From: Bradyrhizobium sp. cir1
GTDB lineage: Bacteria > Pseudomonadota > Alphaproteobacteria > Rhizobiales > Xanthobacteraceae
Length of the DNA: 64,000 bases
Direction of reading: 5' to 3'
Assembly (NCBI RefSeq): GCF_014198245.1
Contig: NZ_JACIHE010000028.1
Coordinates: forward strand, 16,640-80,639
Shown here: positions 50,346 through 59,122 of the stretch, one piece after another
Layout of the letters: every line of letters begins with the position of its first letter
Numbering within the stretch: the first letter of the stretch is position 1
Position numbers and translations under genes: made by a program
Notes under the pieces: model-generated
The model's database searches: none
Told to the model about the DNA's origin: nothing
Seen by the model: the letters and a program-made list of their open reading frames with translations, nothing else

Positions 50346-50852
50346 ATGAGCCTGAAGAACGGTCCCAGGGCCGATTCCAGAGACGATTCAATGACCAATC
50401 AGGAGCCGAAACCGGCCGCGGGCGATCGGCGCCTCGATGATTTCCTGTGCTTCGCGATCTATTCGGCCAACCTCGCCTACGGACGAGCCTACAAGCCGGG
50501 CCTCGATGAACTCGGCCTGACCTACCCGCAGTGGATCGCGATCGTGGCGCTTTGGGAGCAGGACGACCAAACCGTGAGCGAACTCGGCGACAAGATGTTC
50601 CTGGAATCCAACACCCTGACGCCGATCCTCAAAAAGCTCGAGGCGATGGGCTATTTGCGCCGCCAGCGCGATCCCGCCGACGAGCGGCAGGTGCGCGTCA
50701 GTCTCACCGACGCCGGCCGACGCCTCCGCGAGAAAGGCATGCACATGAATCTCGTGAAGTCGAGCGGACTCAAGCCGGATGAGTTCGCACGGCTGCAGAA
50801 AAGCGTCGTCAGGCTTCGCGACAATTTGATCAAGGCCATGGAGGAGGAGTGA
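50346..50852 (+). CDS. OhrR-like MarR family regulator
   Basis: The product has 168 residues if it starts at the ATG at 50346; the starts at 50301, 50319 and 50391 are alternatives, and operator 2 overlaps the first. The sequence DDFLCFAIYSANLAYGRAYK, then ELGLTYPQW, is the OhrR pattern, where the cysteine reacts with organic peroxides. The winged helix has VSELGDKMFLESNTLTPILK and RDPADERQVRVSLTDAGRRL. It is divergent from the VOC/epoxide hydrolase/AhpD operon, with two matching sites in the gap, so it is probably a peroxide- or electrophile-responsive repressor of that operon. Confidence 0.88.
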   Translation: MSLKNGPRADSRDDSMTNQEPKPAAGDRRLDDFLCFAIYSANLAYGRAYKPGLDELGLTYPQWIAIVALWEQDDQTVSELGDKMFLESNTLTPILKKLEAMGYLRRQRDPADERQVRVSLTDAGRRLREKGMHMNLVKSSGLKPDEFARLQKSVVRLRDNLIKAMEEE

Positions 50853-50862
50853 CAGGCCCTGC

Positions 50863-50888
50863 CTACTGTGCATGGGGTTGTTTTCGAC
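50863..50888 (+). repeat. 26-bp repeat, copy 2
   Basis: It is identical to 5108-5133 and is followed by a related T-rich tail. It lies 10 bases after the stop of the OhrR-like gene. Confidence 0.85.
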
Positions 50889-50956
50889 CTTTTATTTGGG
50901 AGCCCTAAGCGGCCGCTCCGCCGCAGGCGGGGCAAGGCGAAGACGATCCGCGCCGG

Positions 50957-52321
50957 CTAGCTCAGCAGGAACGACAGCAGCGCCCGCATCTCGGCGGGCT
51001 TGATCGGCTTCTTCAGCACTTCGAGGCCGTAGAGGCTCGCCTCCTTCGCCGCCTTTTCGGAATAGTCGGCGGTGATGATCATGGCGGGGGTGTCGAGCTT
51101 CAACTGCTCCCGGACGGCGGCGATGGCCGACAGGCCACTCTCGCCGTGATCGAGATGGAGGTCGGCAATCACGGCATCGGGCGCGCCGCCGAGCTCGCTG
51201 AGGCGCAACAGCGCGTCCGCGCCCGATCGCGTGGGTGCGACGTCGCAGCCCCATCCCTCCAGCAGCGCGGCCATCGCCTCCGAGCCGTTCGGATCGTTCT
51301 CGATCAGCAGGATCTTGGCGCCTTCGAGCCCGCTATAATTGTAGTGCCGTTCGGCGAGCTTGACCTCATGCACCTCGTCGCCGACGTCAGTGAGGTCGGC
51401 CGGCTCCAGCTCCAGGGTGAAGGTCGATCCCCTGCCAAGCTGCGACGACAGCCGCACCTCGTGCCCGAGCACGGTTGCGAAGCGGCGCACGATGGAGAGG
51501 CCGAGCCCGAAGCCGGCCTGGTCGGTCGCAATCGCCTCGCCGCGCTGGAATTCGCGGAAGATCGCCTCCTGCTGCGCCTGCGCAATTCCAGGTCCGGTGT
51601 CGGAGACCTGGACGCAGATCTGGTCGCCCCGCGGCCGGCATCCCATGACGACGCCGCCGCTGCGGGTATAGCGAATGGCATTGGCCAGCAGGTTCTGCAG
51701 GATCCGTCGCAGCATCATCGCATCCGACATCACCGCCAGCTGTGAGGTGCGGATACGCAAGGACAGGCCTTGCCGCGCGGCGACCGGCTCGAACTCGTTG
51801 CGGAGCTGCTCGAACAAGGGCGCCAGCGCGATCGCGCGCACGTCGGGCTTGAGCGCGCCGGCGTCGAGCTTCGCGATCTCCAGCAGCGACCGCAGCAGGT
51901 CCTCCAGCATCACCAGCGAGCGGTTGGCCTGATCGATCAGCAGGCCTGCCTCCTGCGATTCCATCATCTCGGTCAGCGCGGACAGGGTCAGGCGCGCCGC
52001 GTTGAGCGGCTGCAACAGATCGTGGGTGACCGAGATCAGCACCGAGGATTTCAGCGAGCTTGCCGCCTCCGCCTGCTGCTTGGCGCGGTAGAGACCCTCA
52101 TTGGCGCGCTCGACCGAATGCAGCGCCTCGCGCAGCTGGTGCGTCCGGTCGCGAACCTTGTGGTCGAGCGCAATGGCGGTTTCGAATAATGAAAAGGCGT
52201 TGAGCTGCTGGTCCATCGAGCGCTCGACGCGCGACATCAGGGCGGCATTGATCTTCTTCAGCTTGGCAGCCTCCCGCCGCAGCTGGTCGACCGCATCGGG
52301 GTCCTGCCACATGTCCGTCAC
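50957..52321 (-). CDS. Hybrid histidine kinase (NahK-like)
   Basis: The product has 454 residues from the GTG at 52321, which overlaps the TGA of the FIST gene (GTGA). There is no membrane segment. A coiled coil (about 5-95) leads to the phospho-acceptor domain, SVTHDLLQPLNAARLTLSAL, where the HDLLQPLNAA block is typical of the NahK/ErcS' group. The ATPase domain has LLANAIRYT, DTGPGIA and GFGLGLSIV. A C-terminal receiver has ILLIENDPNG and the phospho-acceptor in AVIADLHLD. It is probably controlled by the FIST partner. It lacks the N-terminal PAS domains of longer relatives. Confidence 0.88.
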   Translation of the reverse strand: MTDMWQDPDAVDQLRREAAKLKKINAALMSRVERSMDQQLNAFSLFETAIALDHKVRDRTHQLREALHSVERANEGLYRAKQQAEAASSLKSSVLISVTHDLLQPLNAARLTLSALTEMMESQEAGLLIDQANRSLVMLEDLLRSLLEIAKLDAGALKPDVRAIALAPLFEQLRNEFEPVAARQGLSLRIRTSQLAVMSDAMMLRRILQNLLANAIRYTRSGGVVMGCRPRGDQICVQVSDTGPGIAQAQQEAIFREFQRGEAIATDQAGFGLGLSIVRRFATVLGHEVRLSSQLGRGSTFTLELEPADLTDVGDEVHEVKLAERHYNYSGLEGAKILLIENDPNGSEAMAALLEGWGCDVAPTRSGADALLRLSELGGAPDAVIADLHLDHGESGLSAIAAVREQLKLDTPAMIITADYSEKAAKEASLYGLEVLKKPIKPAEMRALLSFLLS

Positions 52322-53484
52322 GACGGCCGCCTTCCGATCGCGACGCCCGTGAAGGTCTGGTTCACATGCATGGAGCCGAACTGCTCGCCGTAGGTGTGAA
52401 AGCCGACCACCCGATTCTGCCGGTACAATTCGGACATGTCGCGGGTGAGCTGATGCTGCTCGGCGTCGAGTCGGCGGAGCAGGCACTCGAAGCCGATATA
52501 AAGCGAGACCTCTCCGATCTGGTCGCGGATTTCGGCAAACGTCTCGCGGGTCGCGCCGACCAGGCTTCGCGACGTCGCCGCCGTCAGCACCATGCCCTCA
52601 TCGATGGCGCAGAAGAAATGCAGGGAGCCGTCAGGTTCGACGCGCTGGATCGAGCGCGCGTAATAGGAGCCGCCGACGCGCACCAGGACCGGATGCGAGG
52701 CAAAGGAGAACGGATCGAGCTTGGCGTCCATGATGCCGACCACACGCGAATATTCCAGCGCGGCGGGCTCTGCGTTCAGCTCCCTGACCATTCGATTTTC
52801 GATGTCGGCCTCGGTCACGACCATCTTCTGCGCCCGCGGCTCGAAATTGTCGCACTTGAAGACGCGGAACGGCAACGACGTGTTCAACAGGATCAGCAGG
52901 GCGGCATTGGTGTGCGCCTTGCCGTCGACGAATACCCAGGTCTTCTCGAAGCGCATCCCGTCGCCCGCGGACCCGCCGACGACCGGAATGTCGTCCAGCG
53001 ATGCATAAATCGCGGACATCACCGCTTCTTCGCGGCGGCACAGGCCGTCGATCAGGACCAGGCCGAAGGGACTGCCGCGGTCGACCTGCGGCGTGGCCCG
53101 CAACAGCTCGTGCCGCAGCTCGCCGCCGATCCTGCGGCCGTCCTCGACGCGGAAACTGTCGAGGTTGAAGATGGGCCGCACCGCCGCGGAGAAGTCGGCA
53201 CGGCTGAACGCCAGCGCCACGACGCTGTTCTCGTCCCAGCCATCAGGGGCAAGCTCGCCCGCGGTCGTGCAACCGCAGACCTGGGTCTCATCGAATTGCC
53301 GGGTGATCTCGGCGATGAAGTGATGGGGGTCGTAGCGAGGGGAGAGGAAGACCAGGATCAGTTCGAGGTCGTCGGAGGGGAGCTGGGCTGCCAGTTCGGC
53401 CACGGCTTCATCGACGCTCGCAGCCTTCGACTTGGCCACGGCAACGCCAGACGCACCGCCAAACCGAAAATCGGTCTGCCCCAC
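52318..53484 (-). CDS. FIST-domain protein (NosP-like sensor)
   Basis: The protein has 388 residues with a GTG start preceded by GGGGAG. It has FIST N and C domains: LELILVFLSPRYDPHHFIAE, VCGCTTAGELAPDGWDENSV, IPVVGGSAGDGMRF and YIGFECLLRRLDAE. NosP-type FIST proteins bind heme and nitric oxide and act on an adjacent kinase of the NahK type. The stop overlaps the kinase start by 4 bases, so the two are made together. I cannot assign the heme ligand from sequence alone, so nitric oxide sensing remains an inference. Confidence 0.85.
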   Translation of the reverse strand: MGQTDFRFGGASGVAVAKSKAASVDEAVAELAAQLPSDDLELILVFLSPRYDPHHFIAEITRQFDETQVCGCTTAGELAPDGWDENSVVALAFSRADFSAAVRPIFNLDSFRVEDGRRIGGELRHELLRATPQVDRGSPFGLVLIDGLCRREEAVMSAIYASLDDIPVVGGSAGDGMRFEKTWVFVDGKAHTNAALLILLNTSLPFRVFKCDNFEPRAQKMVVTEADIENRMVRELNAEPAALEYSRVVGIMDAKLDPFSFASHPVLVRVGGSYYARSIQRVEPDGSLHFFCAIDEGMVLTAATSRSLVGATRETFAEIRDQIGEVSLYIGFECLLRRLDAEQHQLTRDMSELYRQNRVVGFHTYGEQFGSMHVNQTFTGVAIGRRPS

Positions 53485-53711
53485 TCCGTTTCTCCCCTCG
53501 AGGACCAGCTCGGTCTAACGCCAAGTGCCTGATAAGTATTCGAGAGTAAGGCGTTTTCCGGATAGCCGCAACACGGCGCCCGACCCTCGCAAGGATGCAG
53601 ACCGGACGGATTTACCACCCCTTGACGATTCTGCCTTAATTTTCCGCACGGTTCGGAAAGGGCTGCTTCCGGGCCGCAAGTCGTTGCAAGAACATAAGCT
53701 GGGGGTTGGGA

Positions 53712-55751
53712 ATGTCCGGGCGTATCGCGTCGCCGTCGAAGCGTACACTATTTCCGACCCTTAGGTTCCGCGCCAAGATCATCCTGGGCTTTGCCGCAGT
53801 GCTGGCGATCTCGGCCGGCAGCATGGCATTTGCCTATTTCGGCTTCGAGCGGGTGTCATCCGGGGTCGGATCCTACCGCACCAGCGTGTCCGAAGCCGAC
53901 CTCGCCCGCAACATCGACCGCGAGCTGCTCGCCTACCGTTCGGCCGTCAAATATTTCGTCGTCACCGGCAAGGAAGACGATGCCAAGGAGGCGTCGGACG
54001 CCGAGGCCAGCCTGAAGAACGCCATCGACCAGGCCATCAAGGGCGCCAAGAAGCCGGCGCGGCAGGAGGGCCTTAACAAGCTCGCCAAGGAGTTTTCCAA
54101 TTTCTCCGCAACCTTCGCAAAAGTGCTGCAGGCCAAGCGCGACAGCGCGCTGCTGGTGCAGAACCAGCTCACCCGCAACGCCAACCTGCTGAAGTACAAG
54201 CTCGACGACATCGGCAACAACGCCTCCGACGCCGAAGCGCAGGCGATCGAGTTCGGCACCAAGCAGGTCAACGCCCAGTTCCAGACCGCGAGCGCCGCGG
54301 CGACCAACTTCGTGCTGACGTCCGACCAGGCGATCGCCACCAGCGCGCTGGCGCGGCTGAAATTCGTCGAGAACTCGCTCGGCGCGGTCTATTCCATGGA
54401 CGACAAGATCGTCGCCGGGCTGAAGGACGCCAAGGGCCTGCTCGCCGCCTATCGCGAAGCGCTGGAGAAGCTGATCGCCAACGCCAAGCTGGTCGACGAT
54501 CTCGTGACCGAGATGAGCGGCTCGGCCGGTGCGATCCTGCAAGGTGCGACCGCCATGATGGCGGACCTCGTCGCCGAGCAGCAGCGGCTGGATACCGAGT
54601 CGGAAGCGACCATCGGAAAGACCGAGCAACTGGTGCTGATGCTGGCTGTCGGTGGCACGCTGTTAGGAGCGGTCCTCGCCTTCCTGCTCGGCACCGGCAT
54701 CTCGCGTCCGATGATCGCGATGTGCAAGGCGATGCGCGAGCTCGCCTCGGGCAATTTCGACGTCGTGCTGCCGGGTTTGGGCCGCAAGGACGAGATCGGC
54801 GAGATGGCCGGCGCGGTCGAGGAGTTCAAGGTTCAGGCCGTCGCCAAGGCCGAGCGCGACGCCGCCGCCAGCGAGGTCCAGAACCGGGAGCAGGCCGCAA
54901 GCCGCCGCGCCGAGCTGATCCGCTTTGCCGACGATTTCGAGAGCGCGGTCGGCGCCATCGTCTCCAATGTCTCGGCCTCGGCCGTGCAGCTGGAATCGGC
55001 GGCCTCGACGCTGACCCGCACCGCCGAGACCACGCAGAGCCTGTCGAGCCAGGTCGCCGGCGTCTCCGAGCAGGCTTCCTCCAACATGCAGTCGGTCGCG
55101 ACCGCGACGGAAGAATTGTCGGCCTCGGTCGAGGAGATCGGCCGCCAGGTGCGCGATTCCAACCGTATCGCCGAAGCCGCCGTGGTGCAGGCGAAGGAGA
55201 CCGACGGCCGTATCGGCAAGCTCTCGCATGCCGCCCAGCAGATCGGCGAGGTGGTCAAGCTGATCACGGCGATCGCCGAGCAGACCAATTTGCTGGCGCT
55301 CAACGCCACCATCGAGGCGGCGCGCGCCGGCGATGCCGGCCGCGGCTTTGCGGTGGTTGCCAGCGAAGTGAAATCGCTGGCGAGCCAGACGGCCAAGGCC
55401 ACCGACGAGATCTCCTCGCACATCGCGGGCATGCAGGGCGCCACGGCGGAATCGGTCGCAGCGATCAAGGAGATCGGCGCCACCATCGGCCAGATCTCGT
55501 CGATCTCGACCTCGATCGCGAGCGCTGTCGAGCAGCAGGGCGCGGCGACCCAGGAGATCGCCCGCAGCGTCCAGACCGTCGCCCAGGGCACCCAGACCGC
55601 AGCCACCGACATCGGCGAGGTCAACCGCGGCGCCGCCGAGACCGGCACTGCGTCGGAAGAGGTGCTGAACTCGGCCAAGACGCTGTCCAGCGAAAGCACC
55701 CGCCTCCGCGCAGAGCTCGACCGCTTCATGGGGAATATCAGGGCGGCGTGA
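53712..55751 (+). CDS. Methyl-accepting chemotaxis protein 1
   Basis: The protein has 679 residues from the ATG at 53712. TM1 is at about 23-44, followed by an all-helical periplasmic sensor of about 255 residues (size and helical pattern like the HBM type), then TM2 (about 307-329) and HAMP (RPMIAMCKAMRELASGNFDV). The cytoplasmic signalling domain has the hairpin tip ITAIAEQTNLLALNATIEAA. The region 54696-55751 is almost identical to the next gene. No CheR-binding pentapeptide is seen at the C-terminus, which is RFMGNIRAA. The ligand is unknown. Confidence 0.92.
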   Translation: MSGRIASPSKRTLFPTLRFRAKIILGFAAVLAISAGSMAFAYFGFERVSSGVGSYRTSVSEADLARNIDRELLAYRSAVKYFVVTGKEDDAKEASDAEASLKNAIDQAIKGAKKPARQEGLNKLAKEFSNFSATFAKVLQAKRDSALLVQNQLTRNANLLKYKLDDIGNNASDAEAQAIEFGTKQVNAQFQTASAAATNFVLTSDQAIATSALARLKFVENSLGAVYSMDDKIVAGLKDAKGLLAAYREALEKLIANAKLVDDLVTEMSGSAGAILQGATAMMADLVAEQQRLDTESEATIGKTEQLVLMLAVGGTLLGAVLAFLLGTGISRPMIAMCKAMRELASGNFDVVLPGLGRKDEIGEMAGAVEEFKVQAVAKAERDAAASEVQNREQAASRRAELIRFADDFESAVGAIVSNVSASAVQLESAASTLTRTAETTQSLSSQVAGVSEQASSNMQSVATATEELSASVEEIGRQVRDSNRIAEAAVVQAKETDGRIGKLSHAAQQIGEVVKLITAIAEQTNLLALNATIEAARAGDAGRGFAVVASEVKSLASQTAKATDEISSHIAGMQGATAESVAAIKEIGATIGQISSISTSIASAVEQQGAATQEIARSVQTVAQGTQTAATDIGEVNRGAAETGTASEEVLNSAKTLSSESTRLRAELDRFMGNIRAA

Positions 55752-56167
55752 GGCGGCCCGCTGTCGCGTCCACACCGCTGTCGTCCCGGACAAGCGCGCT
55801 CCAAGCGCGCGCCGATCCGGGACCCATACTCCCAGGGAGAAGTTGCGGCGCAAGCTGGCAACTCCGGGTCTTCGCCAAACCCAGTCCTGTGGCTATGGGT
55901 CCCGGATCGGCGCGCCGCTCCCGACAACGCTGCGCGTTGTCGGGAGCTACGCTTGTCCGGGACGACAGCGGAGGATTTGGGTGCCGGTCTTCAATTTGTA
56001 ACGACACCAGAAAGCCCACCTTAATATTCCCCGCGACACCTAACCGCCAGTTGCGGCGCCGCAAATTTACCGCCGCTTATCCTTTGCCAACTACCGTGCA
56101 TACGAGTCGGGGAGCGGGCTGCTCCCGGGCTGCGCCTGGTTTTCCGCGAATGGAATGGGGTGGGGGA
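55752..56167. other. Gap between the two chemoreceptor genes
   Basis: This 416-base gap is half filled by the palindromic element at 55779-55968. The rest (55969-56167) shows no gene; it ends in a G-rich stretch GGGGTGGGGGA that includes the ribosome site. Confidence 0.6.
55779..55968. repeat. Palindromic repeat family 3, copy
   Basis: CTGTCGTCCCGGACAAGCG at the left pairs with GCTTGTCCGGGACGACAG at the right, and the inner GATCCGGGACCCATA pairs with TATGGGTCCCGGATC. A nested ACAACGC/GCGTTGT hairpin is also present. Confidence 0.85.
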
Positions 56168-58201
56168 ATGCCCGTCAAATCGAAGCCGAATACATCGAAG
56201 CTGCTCACCTTGCGTTTTCGCGCAAAAATCATCCTCGGCTTCGTGGCGGTGCTGGCCATCCTCGCCGTCAGCATGGCTTTCGCCTATTTCGGCTTTGAGC
56301 GGATCCAGGCTGCCGTGGCCTCCTACCGGACCAGCGTATCCGAAGCGGACCTCGCCCGGACCGTGGACCGCGAGCTGATCTCCTATCAGGGGCTGGCGCG
56401 GGCCTATACGCTGACCGGCGCGAACGATGACGAGGCTGCAGCCAAGGCGGCGGAAGAGAATCTGAAGGGTGCTATCGCCAAGTCCATGGCGGCCACGACC
56501 GGCGCTGCGCGCCGCGAGCAGGTCGGCAAGCTCGAGGCCGAGTTCCAGCGCTTCACCAAGGTGTTCGGCGAGATCATCGCCCTGACGCGCGAGAACAACA
56601 AGATCGCGGCCGACGAGCTCAACAGCGTCGGCAACAAGATCCGCTTCAAGTTCGACGACCTCGCCGATACCGCGGCGCTCGCCGGCCTCGCCTCGGTCCA
56701 GACCACGGCCAAGGACGTCACCTCGCAATATCTCGCGGTCTCCACCTCGGTCAGCGCCTTCGTCGCAAAACCCGAGCCGAAGACCGCCGACGGCGTGATC
56801 GCCCGCATCAAGTTTCTGGAGACCCTGCTGGTCTCGATCTATGCCAACGACCAGAAGATCACCGACCGCGTCACCGAGATCGGCAATCTTCTGAAGCAGT
56901 ACCGCACCTCGTTCTCGAAGCTGACCGAGAACGTGAAGGTCATCGTCAAGTCGAACAGCGAGATGACCAAGACCGCCGCGTCCATCCTCAAGCTTTCGGG
57001 CGAGCTGCGTTCGGACCTCACCGCCGACCAGCAGCGCATCGAGGCCAGTGCCAATGCCACGATCGGGGAAACCGAGCGGCTGATGCTGATGCTGGCGCTT
57101 GGCGGCCTTGCCATCGGCACTGTGCTGGCTCTGATGCTCGGCAACGGCATCTCGCGTCCGATGATCGCGATGTGCAAGGCTATGCGCGAGCTCGCCTCGG
57201 GTAATTTCGACGTCGTGCTGCCGGGTTTGGGCCGCAAGGACGAGATCGGCGAGATGGCCGGCGCGGTCGAGGAGTTCAAGGTTCAGGCTGTCGCCAAGGC
57301 CGAGCGCGACGCTGCCGCCAGCGAAGTCCAGAACCGGGAGCAGGCCGCCAGCCGCCGCGCCGAGCTGATCCGCTTTGCCGACGATTTCGAGAGCGCGGTC
57401 GGCGCCATCGTCTCCAATGTCTCGGCCTCGGCCGTGCAGCTGGAATCGGCGGCCTCGACACTGACCCGTACTGCCGAGACCACGCAGAGCCTGTCGAGCC
57501 AGGTCGCCGGCGTCTCCGAGCAGGCTTCCTCCAACATGCAGTCGGTCGCGACCGCGACAGAAGAATTGTCAGCCTCGGTCGAGGAGATCGGCCGCCAGGT
57601 CCGCGATTCCAACCGTATCGCCGAAGCCGCCGTGGTGCAGGCCAGGGAGACCGACGGCCGTATCGGCAAGCTCTCGCATGCCGCCCAGCAGATCGGCGAG
57701 GTGGTCAAGCTGATCACGGCGATCGCCGAGCAGACCAATTTGCTGGCGCTCAACGCCACCATCGAGGCGGCACGCGCCGGCGACGCCGGCCGCGGCTTTG
57801 CGGTGGTCGCCAGCGAAGTAAAGTCGCTGGCGAGCCAGACCGCCAAGGCCACCGACGAGATCTCCTCTCACATCGCGGGCATGCAGGGCGCCACGGCGGA
57901 ATCGGTCGCAGCGATCAAGGAGATCGGCGCCACCATCGGCCAGATCTCGTCGATCTCGACCTCGATCGCGAGCGCCGTCGAGCAGCAGGGCGCGGCGACC
58001 CAGGAGATCGCCCGCAGTGTCCAGACCGTCGCGCAGGGCACCCAGACCGCAGCCACCGATATCGGCGAGGTCAACCGTGGCGCGGCCGAGACCGGCACTG
58101 CGTCGGAAGAGGTGCTGAACTCAGCCAAGACGCTGTCCAGCGAAAGCACCCGCCTCCGCGCCGAGCTCGACCGCTTCATGGGGAATATCCGCGCGGCGTA
58201 A
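56168..58201 (+). CDS. Methyl-accepting chemotaxis protein 2
   Basis: The protein has 677 residues from the ATG at 56168; the frame is open far upstream, through the previous gene in another frame, but the ATG starts the homology (LTLRFRAKIILGF). The topology equals that of receptor 1: TM1 at about 20-42, a ~255-residue helical sensor, TM2, HAMP and signalling domain. The sensor shares only part of its sequence with receptor 1, while the last 351 codons differ by a single residue that I can see (Lys to Arg in VVQA-ETDGR). The two receptors probably signal identically but respond to different ligands. Confidence 0.92.
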   Translation: MPVKSKPNTSKLLTLRFRAKIILGFVAVLAILAVSMAFAYFGFERIQAAVASYRTSVSEADLARTVDRELISYQGLARAYTLTGANDDEAAAKAAEENLKGAIAKSMAATTGAARREQVGKLEAEFQRFTKVFGEIIALTRENNKIAADELNSVGNKIRFKFDDLADTAALAGLASVQTTAKDVTSQYLAVSTSVSAFVAKPEPKTADGVIARIKFLETLLVSIYANDQKITDRVTEIGNLLKQYRTSFSKLTENVKVIVKSNSEMTKTAASILKLSGELRSDLTADQQRIEASANATIGETERLMLMLALGGLAIGTVLALMLGNGISRPMIAMCKAMRELASGNFDVVLPGLGRKDEIGEMAGAVEEFKVQAVAKAERDAAASEVQNREQAASRRAELIRFADDFESAVGAIVSNVSASAVQLESAASTLTRTAETTQSLSSQVAGVSEQASSNMQSVATATEELSASVEEIGRQVRDSNRIAEAAVVQARETDGRIGKLSHAAQQIGEVVKLITAIAEQTNLLALNATIEAARAGDAGRGFAVVASEVKSLASQTAKATDEISSHIAGMQGATAESVAAIKEIGATIGQISSISTSIASAVEQQGAATQEIARSVQTVAQGTQTAATDIGEVNRGAAETGTASEEVLNSAKTLSSESTRLRAELDRFMGNIRAA

Positions 58202-58216
58202 GCGCGCTCCCTCCAT

Positions 58217-58350
58217 CGTCGTCCTGGCGAAAGCCAGGACCGATTACCCCAACGAGCAATTGGACGAAGACTGACACCTCCGAGTCTTCGCCAAACCACT
58301 CCCTGTGGTTATGGGTCCTGGATCAGCGCTCGCTTGTCCAGGACGACGAC
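58217..58350. repeat. Palindromic repeat family 3, CCTGG variant
   Basis: CGTCGTCCTGGCGAAAGCC at the left and GGGTCCTGGATC then CTTGTCCAGGACGACG at the right form a variant in which CCTGG/CCAGG replaces CCCGG/CCGGG. Confidence 0.75.
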
Positions 58351-58380
58351 TGATGTCTTCGGACGTCGCCGCATACTCCG

Positions 58381-58558
58381 CTGTCGTCCCGGACAAGCGC
58401 GCCTCAAGCGCGCACCGATCCGGGACCCATAACCACCGAATGGCTTTGTTGCACGAGTCGGTAGCTCCGCGTCTTCGCAAAGTATGGGTCCCGGATCTAC
58501 GCTCCGCTCTAGACAACGCTGCGCGTTGTCGGGAGCTACGCTTGTCCGGGACGACAGC
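58381..58558. repeat. Palindromic repeat family 3, copy
   Basis: CTGTCGTCCCGGACAAGCGC at the left pairs with GCTTGTCCGGGACGACAG at the right, with the inner GATCCGGGACCCATAACCAC and TATGGGTCCCGGATC arms. Its right part is nearly the same as the right part of the copy at 55779. Confidence 0.85.
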
Positions 58559-58584
58559 GGAGTTAGAAGGCTCGGTCCGAAGTC

Positions 58585-58941
58585 TCACTCCCTCCCGAAC
58601 GCCCGCTTCAGCTCCACCTTCGCGCGCTCAAGCCGCGTGCGCTGGGTCTTCGGCAGCGTCTTGCCGGCGCGGTTGATGTAGAAGGTCAGCATCGAAAGCG
58701 CCGAGCGGTAGGCGCCGGTCTTGCGGCGTGAGCTGTGCTCGGCCGATCGCTTCAGCGAGGCCGCGATCTTCCTCGGGCTGGTCAGCTTGAACACCCCGCG
58801 TTTCAGGTCGAGGGCGTCGCTTTCCTTCGTCACGCGCTGTGACCAGCGCTTCGGTGTCGCGCGTTTGGTGCTCTTGCGCACGCTGGTCTTCCTGCGCGCC
58901 GCCGTCTTGCGCGAATGTGTCGTCTTTCTGGCATGAGCCAT
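58585..58941 (-). CDS. DUF3175 protein, Lys/Arg-rich
   Basis: The protein has 118 residues. The first ~32 residues are a basic tail rich in Arg, Lys, Thr and Ser. The rest (RWSQRVTKESDALDLKRGVF, then KIAASLKRSAEHSSRRK and ALSMLTFYINRAGKTL) is DUF3175. The strong positive charge suggests nucleic acid binding. Function unknown. Confidence 0.8.
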   Translation of the reverse strand: MAHARKTTHSRKTAARRKTSVRKSTKRATPKRWSQRVTKESDALDLKRGVFKLTSPRKIAASLKRSAEHSSRRKTGAYRSALSMLTFYINRAGKTLPKTQRTRLERAKVELKRAFGRE

Positions 58942-59122
58942 GCGTCAACTCCTTGCGGCTCCATCGCAAACGGACGGCAAGTAGGACTGTTCCTGCGGGA
59001 ACCTGACACCGCTGCAGACGTTGTCGCAGGTGGCAGGCGACATGCCGCATCCCGATGATCGGATCGCCCCGTCCACGTCACGTGAACCGGGGCTGCTTCC
59101 TTTGGTCAGATCCAACAACCCG

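Larger units (their letters stand above)
58202..58584. other. Gap holding two tandem family 3 palindromes
   Basis: The gap between receptor 2 and the convergent DUF3175 gene is nearly filled by two palindromic elements, at 58217 and 58381. I see no gene. Confidence 0.65.

Noticed and set aside
54722..56167. Long N-terminal extension of chemoreceptor 2
   Set aside because: The extension is chemoreceptor 1 and the intergenic repeat read in the wrong frame. The ATG at 56168 starts the conserved membrane segment and has a G-rich ribosome site.
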